Virus record (IMG/VR): IMGVR_UViG_3300035698_001683 | Coordinates: 1-49,629 of that record | Reading direction: 5' to 3' (one strand) | DNA: 49,629 nucleotides | From: a virus | In this document: positions 7,179 to 14,601 of the stretch, piece by piece | Layout of the letters: every line of letters begins with the position of its first letter | How positions within the stretch are numbered: the stretch's first letter is position 1 | Notes under the pieces: model-generated | Database searches by the model: none | Told to the model about the DNA's origin: nothing | The model's input: the letters and a program-made list of their open reading frames with translations, nothing else | Position numbers and translations under genes: made by a program

Positions 7179-7190
7179 CAGGAGAACCTT

Positions 7191-7532
7191 GTGGCATTTA
7201 TAAAAGAATCAATACAAGTAACAGACTTAACAGTAACCCTTAAAGTAGGTTACATTGAGATGTTTATCGAACGCGGTTACATCAATCAAATAATATCTAA
7301 CGCGGGGTCAACTGATCCTAGAAGAGTTACTCTGGTGATGTCAGTATTTAATAAGCATTTAGACCAAGTGCAACGGTACGCTACCCACGTTGGTAGTGGA
7401 GTGCCTATAGTAAAGCACGAAAAGCCAGAACTGGTAATAACATACAAGAAGCCAGAATTATGCAGTATATGTGGACACGAACCTGTGTCTGAATTTGAAC
7501 CAGATGTAGAAATTATGCATCACCCAGTGTAA
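7191..7532 (+). CDS. Hypothetical protein with C-terminal zinc-finger-like motif
   Basis: This 113-residue protein uses a GTG start at 7191 preceded by CAGGAGAACC. The first two thirds look alpha/beta (VTLKVGYIEMFIERGYINQII). The C-terminus contains LCSICGHEP and later HH, which could coordinate zinc. No family recognised. Confidence 0.6.
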   Translation: MAFIKESIQVTDLTVTLKVGYIEMFIERGYINQIISNAGSTDPRRVTLVMSVFNKHLDQVQRYATHVGSGVPIVKHEKPELVITYKKPELCSICGHEPVSEFEPDVEIMHHPV

Positions 7533-7543
7533 GAGAGAATCTT

Positions 7544-7675
7544 ATGAGTTACTTTACACCACGCGATATAGAAAAGATATGTGACATAGGGAAGTATCTA
7601 TGTGACATAGGAATATTCTGTTGCGCACTTGCTGCATTGTACCTGATAGTTTACGGAGAATGTTATGGAGTTTGA
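7544..7675 (+). CDS. Small membrane protein, 43 residues
   Basis: ATG 7544 follows AGAGAGAATCTT. The product has a polar N-terminus and a hydrophobic Cys-rich segment (IGIFCCALAALYLIVYG), so it is probably single-pass. It overlaps the start of the next gene by 11 bases, suggesting coupled translation. Confidence 0.5.
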   Translation: MSYFTPRDIEKICDIGKYLCDIGIFCCALAALYLIVYGECYGV

Positions 7676-8000
7676 TTTAAACACCTTAGATGTAGTGGTA
7701 TCAATACTAGTTGTGGGCTTATTAATATGGCTAGTAACGTGGGCAGAGGAAGACGCAGAGCAGAAGCATAAGAAGCTGAATCCTAAACTGTTAACATTCA
7801 CCTGCTTTATGGATAATGAAAAAGAACCACCATGCCCTGTTACAGGGAAGTTGTGCGGATTTTACGCATATCAAAAAGATAGGAACGATGAAGTAGTACT
7901 AGAGTTTTGTAACCATTACCAGAATCCTTGTGACGAGGAAGGTAATTGTGAAGACTACCTATGCCCACTATTAATTGGGCGTCCATTAAATAAGCTATAA
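7665..8000 (+). CDS. Membrane-anchored cysteine-rich protein
   Basis: This is a 111-residue protein. The N-terminus is a transmembrane helix (VVSILVVGLLIWLVTWA) followed by a charged linker. The soluble part holds several Cys residues (FTCFMD, PPCPVTGKLCGFYAY, EFCNHYQNPC, NCEDYLC), suggesting zinc binding or disulphides. RBS ACGGAGAATGTT. Function unknown. Confidence 0.6.
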   Translation: MEFDLNTLDVVVSILVVGLLIWLVTWAEEDAEQKHKKLNPKLLTFTCFMDNEKEPPCPVTGKLCGFYAYQKDRNDEVVLEFCNHYQNPCDEEGNCEDYLCPLLIGRPLNKL

Positions 8001-8008
8001 GGAACGAT

Positions 8009-8185
8009 ATGTGTTCAATATTACCAATAGACTTTGATAGTAAGTCATACGAGAGTGACCAACAAATAAGAAAGGCTCGTATGTCTGTACCAAGAATAAC
8101 ACAGCATTGCGGGAATTGGCGATGCATAGAAACACCACAGCTCAGCGCAAGGAAGTGCCCTGTGTGCGGTTGGCACCAGAAATAA
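8009..8185 (+). CDS. Small zinc-ribbon-like protein
   Basis: This is a 58-residue ORF starting at ATG 8009 with AAGGAACG upstream. It contains HCGNWRC and CPVCGWH at the C-terminus, giving four potential zinc ligands. The next frame is open across its stop and continues to 8303; see the ORF at 8223. Confidence 0.5.
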   Translation: MCSILPIDFDSKSYESDQQIRKARMSVPRITQHCGNWRCIETPQLSARKCPVCGWHQK

Positions 8186-8186
8186 C

Positions 8187-8208
8187 GGTCAGCAAAGCTG
8201 CCCCAAAG
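8187..8208 (+). other. GGTC-hairpin motif, copy 3
   Basis: GGT-CAGC-AAA-GCTG-CCC followed by CAAAG. It has the inner pairs of copy 2 and the AAA loop of copy 1. It lies between two small genes, which shows the motif is not confined to region B. Confidence 0.55.
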
Positions 8209-8222
8209 AAATTCAAGATGCT

Positions 8223-8303
8223 ATGCCTGATCTAACCCCAGATGAAAGAGAATTTATGATGACTGGTATTATGCCCGATTCTTGGGAGGAACATATCAGT
8301 TAG
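8223..8303 (+). CDS. Possible small ORF, 26 residues
   Basis: The reading MPDLTPDEREFMMTGIMPDS... looks protein-like. There is no good ribosome-binding site. The same frame is open well upstream and overlaps the end of the 8009 gene, so the segment may be translated by a frameshift from that gene or be the remnant of a longer gene. Confidence 0.3.
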   Translation: MPDLTPDEREFMMTGIMPDSWEEHIS

Positions 8304-8331
8304 TAAATGAAGTGAAAGAAGCGAAAGAAAC

Positions 8332-8366
8332 GTGACGTTTAGTCACATAATTAAACTAAAATAAGT
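8332..8366 (+). promoter_or_regulatory. Hairpin plus AACTAAAATAAGT element, copy 2
   Basis: GTGAC-GTTTA-GTCAC (8332-8346) is followed eight bases later by the 13-mer at 8354-8366, directly ahead of the SSB-like gene. The arrangement parallels 6536-6579. Candidate promoter or regulatory site. Confidence 0.3.
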
Positions 8367-8376
8367 GAGAATTACA

Positions 8377-8823
8377 ATGAAAACACCTACAATTGCAGCA
8401 CCTACAATCACGCCAGTTACAATGGCAAATGCTAATCGTATAGAAAACGTTTATATGAACCAGCTAACAGCTTTAAACCGTCGCAACGAACGCGATGCAC
8501 ATTTCTTTGGATCTGTGAAGCTCGAAGGTATCTGGTATCAAGCGTCTACATGGATTAACGTTAATAACAACGTTCAGAATTTAAGTACATCTTTCACTAA
8601 GATGAATGAAGCTCAGGCAGTACTTGCTGAAGAGCGTCAGGCTAAATTCGAAGCGGAACGGGCATTACGAGCTAACCCTCTGACAGCTCCTGCAGTTGCA
8701 GCTCCTGAGAAAGCAGCAACTCCAGTACAAGCAAAATTAACTTTGGAACAGTGTGGACTAGTTAAAATGCCAGCTACTAACCCTATGCACCCTGAATATG
8801 TTGGGGATGACATTCCATTCTAG
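8377..8823 (+). CDS. Putative small ssDNA-binding protein with SSB-type DDIPF tail
   Basis: This protein has 148 residues from ATG 8377; I prefer this over the GTG at 8365 because of its MKTPTIAAP start and spacing. The middle (HFFGSVKLEGIWYQASTWINVNNNVQNLSTSF) looks like the short beta strands of an OB fold. A charged helix and an Ala/Pro-rich linker follow. The protein ends GDDIPF, the tip of bacterial SSB (DDDIPF), which binds host repair and replication proteins. It may coat ssDNA or present an SSB-like peptide to host proteins. A separate replisome SSB exists at 17184. OB-fold assignment is by eye. Confidence 0.55.
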   Translation: MKTPTIAAPTITPVTMANANRIENVYMNQLTALNRRNERDAHFFGSVKLEGIWYQASTWINVNNNVQNLSTSFTKMNEAQAVLAEERQAKFEAERALRANPLTAPAVAAPEKAATPVQAKLTLEQCGLVKMPATNPMHPEYVGDDIPF

Positions 8824-8835
8824 ATAAAATGTTGC

Positions 8836-8867
8836 GAATAGGCTCTTGTTAACGCTTGAGTCTATTC
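8836..8867 (+). terminator. 10-bp hairpin downstream of the SSB-like gene (no T-tract)
   Basis: GAATAGGCTC (8836-8845) pairs with GAGTCTATTC (8858-8867) over ten pairs including one G.T, with a 12-base loop. A 12-base palindrome GACAATATTGTC follows at 8870-8881. With no T run it may act as a transcript-end stabiliser or processing site rather than a classical terminator. Confidence 0.45.
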
Positions 8868-8903
8868 TCGACAATATTGTCTTAACAGCCAAAGGAGAAA
8901 CTA

Positions 8904-9161
8904 ATGGCTATAAAACACATAATGATGAATAACAGGAGAGTACAGGTAGATAAGAAGGGTACATTAAAATTCTTACCCAACGGTACTATAAACCCTGATT
9001 GCTTATGCGGTGAAAACAATCCACTAAGTAAGCTGAACCAGTTTCAAGCAAGACTCAGTATAGGCTATGGCATAGCCATTTCTTTCCTCCACCGAGGGTA
9101 CGCAGTCCAGAAGAAACATATAACGAGACCATCCAAAATACTGGATGAAATCACAATATAA
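8904..9161 (+). CDS. Hypothetical protein
   Basis: This 85-residue protein starts at ATG 8904 after AAAGGAGAAAC. Mixed basic sequence, with two Cys in DCLCGENNP. No family recognised. It opens a run of closely spaced small genes. Confidence 0.5.
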   Translation: MAIKHIMMNNRRVQVDKKGTLKFLPNGTINPDCLCGENNPLSKLNQFQARLSIGYGIAISFLHRGYAVQKKHITRPSKILDEITI

Positions 9162-9182
9162 ATATAAAAGAGAGGCAAGCAA

Positions 9183-9341
9183 ATGTGTGAACAAACACAG
9201 ATTAAAGCTTCTCAAGTGCAACGAGAGCCTTGGGAAGTATTAACCACCGAGGTGACCGACCCCAAAGACACCGTAAAATGCGTTGAATGCGGGGTGCACA
9301 TCCGTATAGATGAAATATCATGTCCTCATTGTGGAGAATAA
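9183..9341 (+). CDS. Small zinc-ribbon protein
   Basis: This 52-residue protein starts at ATG 9183 after AGAGGCAAGC. It ends with KCVECGVHI...SCPHCGE, two CxxC pairs spaced as in a classical zinc ribbon. Such proteins often bind nucleic acid or other proteins. Its stop lies two bases before the next ATG. Confidence 0.6.
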   Translation: MCEQTQIKASQVQREPWEVLTTEVTDPKDTVKCVECGVHIRIDEISCPHCGE

Positions 9342-9343
9342 TA

Positions 9344-9490
9344 ATGAAGAGAAAGACCAAAGCAAAGAAAAGATTTGAATTATTTAAACACGGGAAACTT
9401 TTGTTCTCGTCCCTTAGGAAGCTTGATACAATATTTGAGCATAATAAATATAAGAGACGTGACAAGGTGACCTACCGAGAAACTGGATAG
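9344..9490 (+). CDS. Small highly basic protein
   Basis: This 48-residue product is dominated by Lys/Arg (MKRKTKAKKRF..., NKYKRRDKVTYR), suggesting nucleic-acid binding. The GTGGAGAATA upstream is a plausible ribosome-binding site. Function unknown. Confidence 0.5.
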   Translation: MKRKTKAKKRFELFKHGKLLFSSLRKLDTIFEHNKYKRRDKVTYRETG

Positions 9491-9500
9491 GAGAAAACCC

Positions 9501-9635
9501 ATGTCAGACAATGGATTTATAGGAAATTTAGACTGTGGTAAAGAAAACATAGACCCGAAAGACAGCTTCGTTTCGAAGTGTGTAACGGTAATAACACTCA
9601 TAGCAATAGTAGTATTTATTGCAACGTGGAATTAG
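9501..9635 (+). CDS. Small tail-anchored membrane protein
   Basis: This 44-residue ORF starts at ATG 9501 after ATAGGAGAAAACCC. It has a polar N-terminus and a C-terminal hydrophobic helix (CVTVITLIAIVVFIATW). Function unknown. Confidence 0.55.
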   Translation: MSDNGFIGNLDCGKENIDPKDSFVSKCVTVITLIAIVVFIATWN

Positions 9636-9644
9636 GAGAACTTA

Positions 9645-10394
9645 ATGAACTTAACAAGATTCATAGAATTTATAAATAGGAATGCCGTAACCAAAGTAGA
9701 AAACCTTAACTCTGGGGTAGCAGCAGACCTCACTGGAGTTGACTACGCACGCGGTGTAGTAGTCCTCGACAAAGGGCAGAGCAATTCAGTAGTAAAAATC
9801 CAGACACTATTAAATCAATACCGATTGATAATCGGAGACACAGGTCACTACCGAAAAGCTAATAACGAGAGTTTTAGAAACAATGTGTTAGTAAAGTACG
9901 AGAACCAGAACTCTGGGTTCAATGGTGTGATAGGCAAAATTGACGTTGTCAACCCCACAATGAAAGTAACTTGGGCAAACGGGAGTCAGAACTCTTACCA
10001 TGATATAAACTGGGCGAGAGACCATATATTCCCCATTTACCAAGAGAGCGTTGAAGACAAATATGAAGACCTACAAGAAGTAGTACGCTTAACAGCGTTC
10101 ACTCAGGCTCATAAAGATGCCTCTCACGCTTGTGCTCTACGTGCTGCCGCCAAGGAGTTACTAGCCGCGGCACAAGATTTATTGCCGATGCCAGACCTAA
10201 CAGGAGTTGCTACTAAGCCGGTAGGCGGAGAAAATGAGTACATGGTGCTAATACGAGGATCGAATACTGCACGTGGTACTGGAGGGTACTGGCGTGTACA
10301 CCAAATAATCCACGCTCTTGGATACCAAGCAGCCTTCGATGAAGTACGCCTAGACCCAAGTATTAGATTCAAACTAGTGTTGGTCGTAGGGTAA
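9645..10394 (+). CDS. Hypothetical protein, 249 residues
   Basis: It starts at ATG 9645 after TTAGGAGAAC. The N-terminal half is beta-rich with YENQNSGFNGVIGKIDVVNP, which could be a small SH3-like barrel. The centre is an Ala-rich helix (HACALRAAAKELLAAAQDLL), and the C-terminus contains ENEYMVLIRGSN. No enzymatic motif recognised. The next gene's ATG shares its last base. Early or middle phage protein by position. Confidence 0.55.
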   Translation: MNLTRFIEFINRNAVTKVENLNSGVAADLTGVDYARGVVVLDKGQSNSVVKIQTLLNQYRLIIGDTGHYRKANNESFRNNVLVKYENQNSGFNGVIGKIDVVNPTMKVTWANGSQNSYHDINWARDHIFPIYQESVEDKYEDLQEVVRLTAFTQAHKDASHACALRAAAKELLAAAQDLLPMPDLTGVATKPVGGENEYMVLIRGSNTARGTGGYWRVHQIIHALGYQAAFDEVRLDPSIRFKLVLVVG

Positions 10395-11092
10395 TGGAAC
10401 AATTCTCAGAAGATCAGGAAATTGCGCTAGAGATAGTAAAGTCTTGGTTAGACGAGAAGGACGCTGCTTATCTAGCGAAAGAAGACATAGTCGTTGTTTG
10501 GGGTCACCCAGATGGTGACATACAAAAGACGGGTTGGATAAAATATAAAGCCAGTGAGCTGGTCAATATTATTCGGTCTACTAAAGTCCCTGTCGGTATT
10601 ATGAAATACTGTACTACTGATATATTGCGCGCGGCATGTCAGGAAGAAGGACGGACTTATATATGCGGAGTTGATGTGGGTTCAGAAGTGAAACCAGAGT
10701 ACTTTAATTACCGTAAATATAAGGGGTCGATATGTGAGACACCCGAGCACCATATAGCAATATATCTGCTCGCTGAATTGCAAGCCCAAAGTGAGAATAT
10801 TATCTGGAGTGATCTAGCATACTTATTTGAGCAAGCGCTTAAACACTGTAAAATATCTAAACCTAATGTAAGAAATAGAAACTCTTTTCTCCGCTATGCA
10901 ATAGCCAAGACAGATTTTGTTGAGAGACGAGCGACTAAAGATTACAATGGTAGATATGTGCAGAGAGAAGACGGGAAGATAAAGCAATACACTTGCATTA
11001 AATTACCGTACAGATCTGGTCTAAAGAAAGACTGGTCTAAACCCAAAATGAGAAGCATCATATTACGTGCAGTAGCAGGTCTTACGAAGTAA
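10394..11092 (+). CDS. Hypothetical protein, 232 residues
   Basis: It overlaps the previous gene by one base (TAATG), implying coupling. It contains VVVWGHPDGD and a basic C-terminus (LPYRSGLKKDWSKPKMRSIILR). The middle (NIIWSDLAYLFEQALKHCKI) appears helical. No family recognised. Position before the replication genes suggests a regulatory or nucleic-acid role, which is inference only. Confidence 0.55.
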   Translation: MEQFSEDQEIALEIVKSWLDEKDAAYLAKEDIVVVWGHPDGDIQKTGWIKYKASELVNIIRSTKVPVGIMKYCTTDILRAACQEEGRTYICGVDVGSEVKPEYFNYRKYKGSICETPEHHIAIYLLAELQAQSENIIWSDLAYLFEQALKHCKISKPNVRNRNSFLRYAIAKTDFVERRATKDYNGRYVQREDGKIKQYTCIKLPYRSGLKKDWSKPKMRSIILRAVAGLTK

Positions 11093-11116
11093 CTCTCAAG
11101 AATGATAGGAATAAAA

Positions 11117-11557
11117 ATGTCTAAAATTACGCAACAAGAAGTATTTGTAACAACTGATGGTGGTCAACACTCTTCAATGGAAGCAGCTGAAGGTCACCAA
11201 TTTACATTAGATAACGCTGAAGTAATCGAAATGATTTCAGAATCTTATGTAAACATTGCAGTAGCTCCCGGAGCTAAAGTAGCTGGTCTTGCTGGTCGCA
11301 CACGTGCGTTCAATAAGAACGTAGCAGCTTCAGTAATCGCGTTCATCTTATCTCAAGGTGGCGAATTACCTGAAGGCTTTAGAGCTATCGAAGCAAGCGA
11401 AGAATTACAAGTTCGTCTAGACGCAGAAGAAGCAAAAGTTGCTGCTGCTAAAGCCGCTAAAGCTGAGAAAGCTGGTGATGACTCTGCTCCTGCAGGTGAA
11501 GACACTGACGCTGAAGCTGACGGTGATGATTTATTTAATGAATCTGAAACGGTTTAA
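11117..11557 (+). CDS. Acidic-tailed hypothetical protein
   Basis: This protein has 146 residues from ATG 11117; TAGGAATAAAA fits this start better than the ATG at 11102. It has an alpha/beta body up to about residue 95, an Ala/Lys/Glu helix, and then an extreme acidic tail (AGEDTDAEADGDDLFNESE). Such tails mimic DNA or bind replication proteins. A strong terminator follows directly, so it ends its operon and is possibly abundant. Confidence 0.6.
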   Translation: MSKITQQEVFVTTDGGQHSSMEAAEGHQFTLDNAEVIEMISESYVNIAVAPGAKVAGLAGRTRAFNKNVAASVIAFILSQGGELPEGFRAIEASEELQVRLDAEEAKVAAAKAAKAEKAGDDSAPAGEDTDAEADGDDLFNESETV

Positions 11558-11581
11558 ATAAATTAGAGATAGAAAGAAATC

Positions 11582-11614
11582 AAAAAGGCGTGACTTAATT
11601 GTTGCGCCTTTTTT
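11582..11614 (+). terminator. Strong intrinsic terminator
   Basis: AAAAAGGCG (11582-11590) pairs with CGCCTTTTT (11605-11613) with a 14-base loop, and the T run continues one base further. The A/T flanks make it potentially bidirectional. It separates the early/middle block from the replication operon. Confidence 0.9.
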
Positions 11615-11800
11615 ATTAGTGTATTTAGTACGGGTAGAGCTGCAGTGAGGTATGCCCCATCAGGAATAGTGGACAACCTATATGGTCATCCGAGATTGAT
11701 GGACTCATTGTATGTCTCGGCATGTTGGACGCGCTCACATGTCCCTCTTCGCAGAGAGGTGCACGTACTAAATGCATTAAAATCACCACAGGAGATTACC
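11615..11800 (+). ncRNA. Region C: structured leader closed by a 12-bp stem
   Basis: Bases 11621-11632 (GTATTTAGTACG) pair with 11764-11775 (CGTACTAAATGC) over 12 consecutive pairs including one G.T. This encloses about 130 bases with inner stems CCGAG/CTCGG, GGAC/GTCC and CCTCT/AGAGG. It lies between a terminator and the gene at 11801, whose AGGAGATTACC follows 15 bases after the stem. It is likely a 5' leader or small RNA. The frame of the next gene is open through here by chance. Confidence 0.5.
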
Positions 11801-12190
11801 GTGGAAATCAAAAAAGAAAACATTGCTATACTACTAGCTAGCGTAGACGCGTCAATACAAAAAATGTTCCCCGTAACAGATGATACGGAAGGCACATTCA
11901 ATCAGATGCTAGAGAGTGTCCCAGAGGAAGCTAGAAGTGCATTAGCTACATCCTACATGGGATTACAGAATGCCATAATGGTAAAACACGCGAAAATGAT
12001 AAGAGACATATTAGAACTGGATATAAATGATGAAATGTTTAGACCTGACTCCTACGCGGGAAGAATGCTAGCCGAGGAAAAGTGGGTAGCTGAAGGACTT
12101 ATAGAAAAGAGAGAAGAAAATCCCTGTGTAGAAGTTGAAAAGCTTCTTGAAAGCAGTGGTAACCCCTACGCAAATATTGAGGAAGAATAA
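11801..12190 (+). CDS. Hypothetical protein preceding primase-helicase
   Basis: This 129-residue protein uses GTG at 11801, preceded by ACAGGAGATTACC. The open frame reaches back to 11645, but that part runs through the structured leader and has no ribosome-binding site. The product is acidic and helical (MEIKKENIAILLASVDASIQ, EEARSALATSYMGLQNAIM). It ends two bases before the primase-helicase. No family recognised. Confidence 0.6.
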   Translation: MEIKKENIAILLASVDASIQKMFPVTDDTEGTFNQMLESVPEEARSALATSYMGLQNAIMVKHAKMIRDILELDINDEMFRPDSYAGRMLAEEKWVAEGLIEKREENPCVEVEKLLESSGNPYANIEEE

Positions 12191-12192
12191 TT

Positions 12193-13938
12193 ATGGCAGG
12201 CCAATGTGTCGAGAAACTCGTCCATGATGCCTGTAATAGTCCTTCTAAATCATTACAAATATTTCTAAATGACGATGACACTTTCAGTGGATGGTGCTTC
12301 TCTTGTAACAAGAGAGTACACAACCCTTACGGGGATAACCCACCAAAGGTCTCTGAGATTCATAGGAAAACTCCTGAAGAAATAGCAGAAGAAATAGCGG
12401 AAGTCCGCGGTTGCCCAAAAATGAATATGAAGCATCGAGATATTGACCCTGAAGACTGGGCTTACTTCGGTGTACGACTAGTACTTTCAGCATTTGATGG
12501 AATAACCCCTTACGGAGTAGCACACCCGTACACTTTACTTGGCAAGATAGTAGGCTTCAAAATAAAACTACTAAACTCCAAGACAATGTGGAACATAGGT
12601 GACGTAAGAGGAGCTGACCTTTACGGTTGGGAAAGAGCTAAACGAATCGGTGGTTCAACTCTCTGGATAACAGAGGGAGAAGAGGACGCAATTGCTTTAC
12701 GCAAGATTATGCGACTTCTAAATAAAGGCACTAAATATGCTGATATGGACTACGCTGTAGTTAGCTTACCTGCAGGGACGAACAATGCCTCTGAAGTAAT
12801 ATCCCGTATGTCAGAAAGAATACAAGCAAGATTTAAGAAAGTTGTACTCGTGTTTGATAACGATGTACATGGAGAAACAGCAGCCAAAGCAGTTAGAAAG
12901 GTTATGCCTGACGCTGAAGTTGCAAAACTCCCTGAAAAGGATGCCAACGCATGCCTCTCAAGTGGACGCTTAAAGGCGGCTAGAGATGCTGTATTATTCA
13001 ATAGTTCTAAACCCATCGCATCACAGACTCTCACCGTAGACGACGTAATGGATGACATTCTAAGTGACCCTGAATGGGGTGTACCATATCCATGGTCATC
13101 AATGACAAAATTAACCTATGGTCAGCGTAAAGGTGAATTGATATCTATTGGTGGCGGAACTGGTTGTGGAAAAACCTTAATCGGGCATGAGCTTGCTGCA
13201 TTCAACGCAAAACAAAACGCGTGGACCAGTTTGTGTATAATGATGGAAGAGACTCCAGCTGAGACTTACAAGGCTATTGCAGGCAAGATTGACAATGTAC
13301 CATACCACGTGCCGATTGAAGAAGGAGCTGACCCCTACGACAAAGAGCAACTGAAAAAGACTGTTATATACCTACGGGATTATATCAAGACATGGGACAT
13401 TACCTCAATCGAAGACCCTGAAACCACTTGGGCGCAAATAAAGCAGGTAATAAGAACTCAAGGTGAAAACTTTGATGAGATTATGATTGATAATGTTACG
13501 ACATTGTCAGAAGGTTTAAGTACTACAGAGAAGAACGAATTCATTGGCACTGTTGCTGACGAGTTTGTGAAACTAGCAAAGAAGTTTGACTTCCAAGCTA
13601 TCTTATTTAGTCACTTAAACGCACCTGATAGAAAGGCGAAATCACATGAGAACGGTGGTAAAGTGTTAGAGAATCAGTTTACTGGTTCTAGAGCATTGCA
13701 ACGCTATTCACATATGATGGTAGGTTTCGAGAGGAATAAGATAGGGGTTGACCCTGATTGTTCCTTAATAAGGTTGCTAAAGAACCGAAAGTTCGGAAAG
13801 ACTGGTATGTTTAAAACACACTACGAACAACGAACTGGACGTTTGCTAGAAAGATCTTGGGACGACGAGCTGTATAAAGATAAATCTATTGGTGCTAAAG
13901 GCACTGAGGGTAAAACCTTTATACCCGTTCGTCCTTAA
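12193..13938 (+). CDS. DNA primase-helicase (T7 gp4-like)
   Basis: This 581-residue replication enzyme unwinds DNA and makes primers; T7 gp4 is 566 residues. Domains in order: an N-terminal zinc-binding module with C5/H11/C14 and WCFSC (about 34-38); a TOPRIM fold with LWITEGEEDAIAL (Glu near 160) and VLVFDNDVHG (Asp pair); and a RecA-like helicase with Walker A GGGTGCGKT (about 318-326) and Walker B EIMIDNVT (about 430). It ends TFIPVRP with no sign of interruption. It is followed by 660 untranslated bases. Confidence 0.95.
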   Translation: MAGQCVEKLVHDACNSPSKSLQIFLNDDDTFSGWCFSCNKRVHNPYGDNPPKVSEIHRKTPEEIAEEIAEVRGCPKMNMKHRDIDPEDWAYFGVRLVLSAFDGITPYGVAHPYTLLGKIVGFKIKLLNSKTMWNIGDVRGADLYGWERAKRIGGSTLWITEGEEDAIALRKIMRLLNKGTKYADMDYAVVSLPAGTNNASEVISRMSERIQARFKKVVLVFDNDVHGETAAKAVRKVMPDAEVAKLPEKDANACLSSGRLKAARDAVLFNSSKPIASQTLTVDDVMDDILSDPEWGVPYPWSSMTKLTYGQRKGELISIGGGTGCGKTLIGHELAAFNAKQNAWTSLCIMMEETPAETYKAIAGKIDNVPYHVPIEEGADPYDKEQLKKTVIYLRDYIKTWDITSIEDPETTWAQIKQVIRTQGENFDEIMIDNVTTLSEGLSTTEKNEFIGTVADEFVKLAKKFDFQAILFSHLNAPDRKAKSHENGGKVLENQFTGSRALQRYSHMMVGFERNKIGVDPDCSLIRLLKNRKFGKTGMFKTHYEQRTGRLLERSWDDELYKDKSIGAKGTEGKTFIPVRP

Positions 13939-14571
13939 TGAATTTGCAAGTACATTTATATCCAAAATATATGGTTACTAATTGCAATAAAACCTCTGGA
14001 AAAGTCACTGACGCAACCAAGCGAGGATACGTGGGTTTGAATACCTACAACTAATTATGTGAAGTCCCGGCATCAGGTCGCTCCTGATGAGGTTGCAGCA
14101 GGGCTGTACAGACTAGAATATACGCTGTATAGGTAGGTCGCCAGCCTACAACTTCGCACCATATTCACTCTAGGACACCTAGATGTTTAGACCGAACGTA
14201 CACGTCTTTAAACTGTGCAAGACTGAGGACGTCTAAACCCTCCATCAGCAAGTAGTCAAGACTCGGATGTAAAATGGTTGACTCACTTAGTATCTGAGTG
14301 TAATAAAGGATAGAACCATCGTTACAGCCGCGATGTGAAATAAGGAATCAAACAGTGGTGGCAAAAGCCTAGCTGATTAGACACAACCCCTTTGTTATCG
14401 TTACAATGTTTTCGAATGTTACAATGTATAACACCTTTTTTGTGTCGACCGTAGAAGATATCTACATTGGACAGGCAACAGATGGATGAGTTCCGTTGAG
14501 TCGCTTCAGTGTATAATCTTCCACAACGGAGACAACCGGAAACCGACCTTGCCCTCGTTAAAGGGCTTTTT
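13939..14571 (+). ncRNA. Region D: about 630-nt untranslated structured transcript
   Basis: No gene is visible. Stems: GCAACC (14013-14018) with GGTTGC (14091-14096), enclosing GTGGG/CCTAC (14031-14048) and CATCAGG/CCTGATG (14071-14089); TATAC-GCT-GTATA (14119-14131); GTAGG/CCTAC with a 7-base loop (14133-14149); TCTAGG-ACA-CCTAGA (14169-14183); GTTTAGAC/GTCTAAAC (14185-14238) enclosing GTCTT/AAGAC; CACTTAG-TAT-CTGAGTG (14284-14300); CATCG/CGATG (14317-14335); GTAGA/TCTAC (14451-14465); TCCGTTG/CAACGGA (14492-14530). It ends in an intrinsic terminator, which fits a discrete RNA. It is not coding and not an obvious intron. Identity unknown; a large phage RNA of GOLLD/ROOL type is possible. Confidence 0.55.
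14551..14571 (+). terminator. Intrinsic terminator at the end of region D
   Basis: GCCCT (14551-14555) pairs with AGGGC (14562-14566), followed by five T. It precedes the gene at 14602, so that gene needs a promoter nearby or read-through. Confidence 0.75.
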
Positions 14572-14601
14572 AATCAACGCATTAACTAACAGGAGAACCC
14601 T

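Noticed and set aside
11645-11800. Upstream extension of the 11801 gene to an earlier start
   Set aside because: No ribosome-binding site; runs through the 12-bp-closed structured leader; GTG 11801 has AGGAGATTACC at good spacing.
14031-14048. tRNA T-arm-like GTGGG...CCTAC with TTTGAAT loop
   Set aside because: Loop is one base too long and no acceptor, D or anticodon arm can be built around it.
14104-14258. Group I intron core in region D (R-like TGTACAGACTAGA and S-like AAGTAGTC giving a 5-bp P7)
   Set aside because: No matching P3, the outer P7 pair is missing, the local hairpin TATAC-GCT-GTATA occupies the P3 position, and neither flanking gene is split.
14496-14517. Sigma-70 promoter TTGAGT ... 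TATAAT in region D
   Set aside because: Spacing is only about 10 bases and the segment is inside a 7-bp-closed stem.
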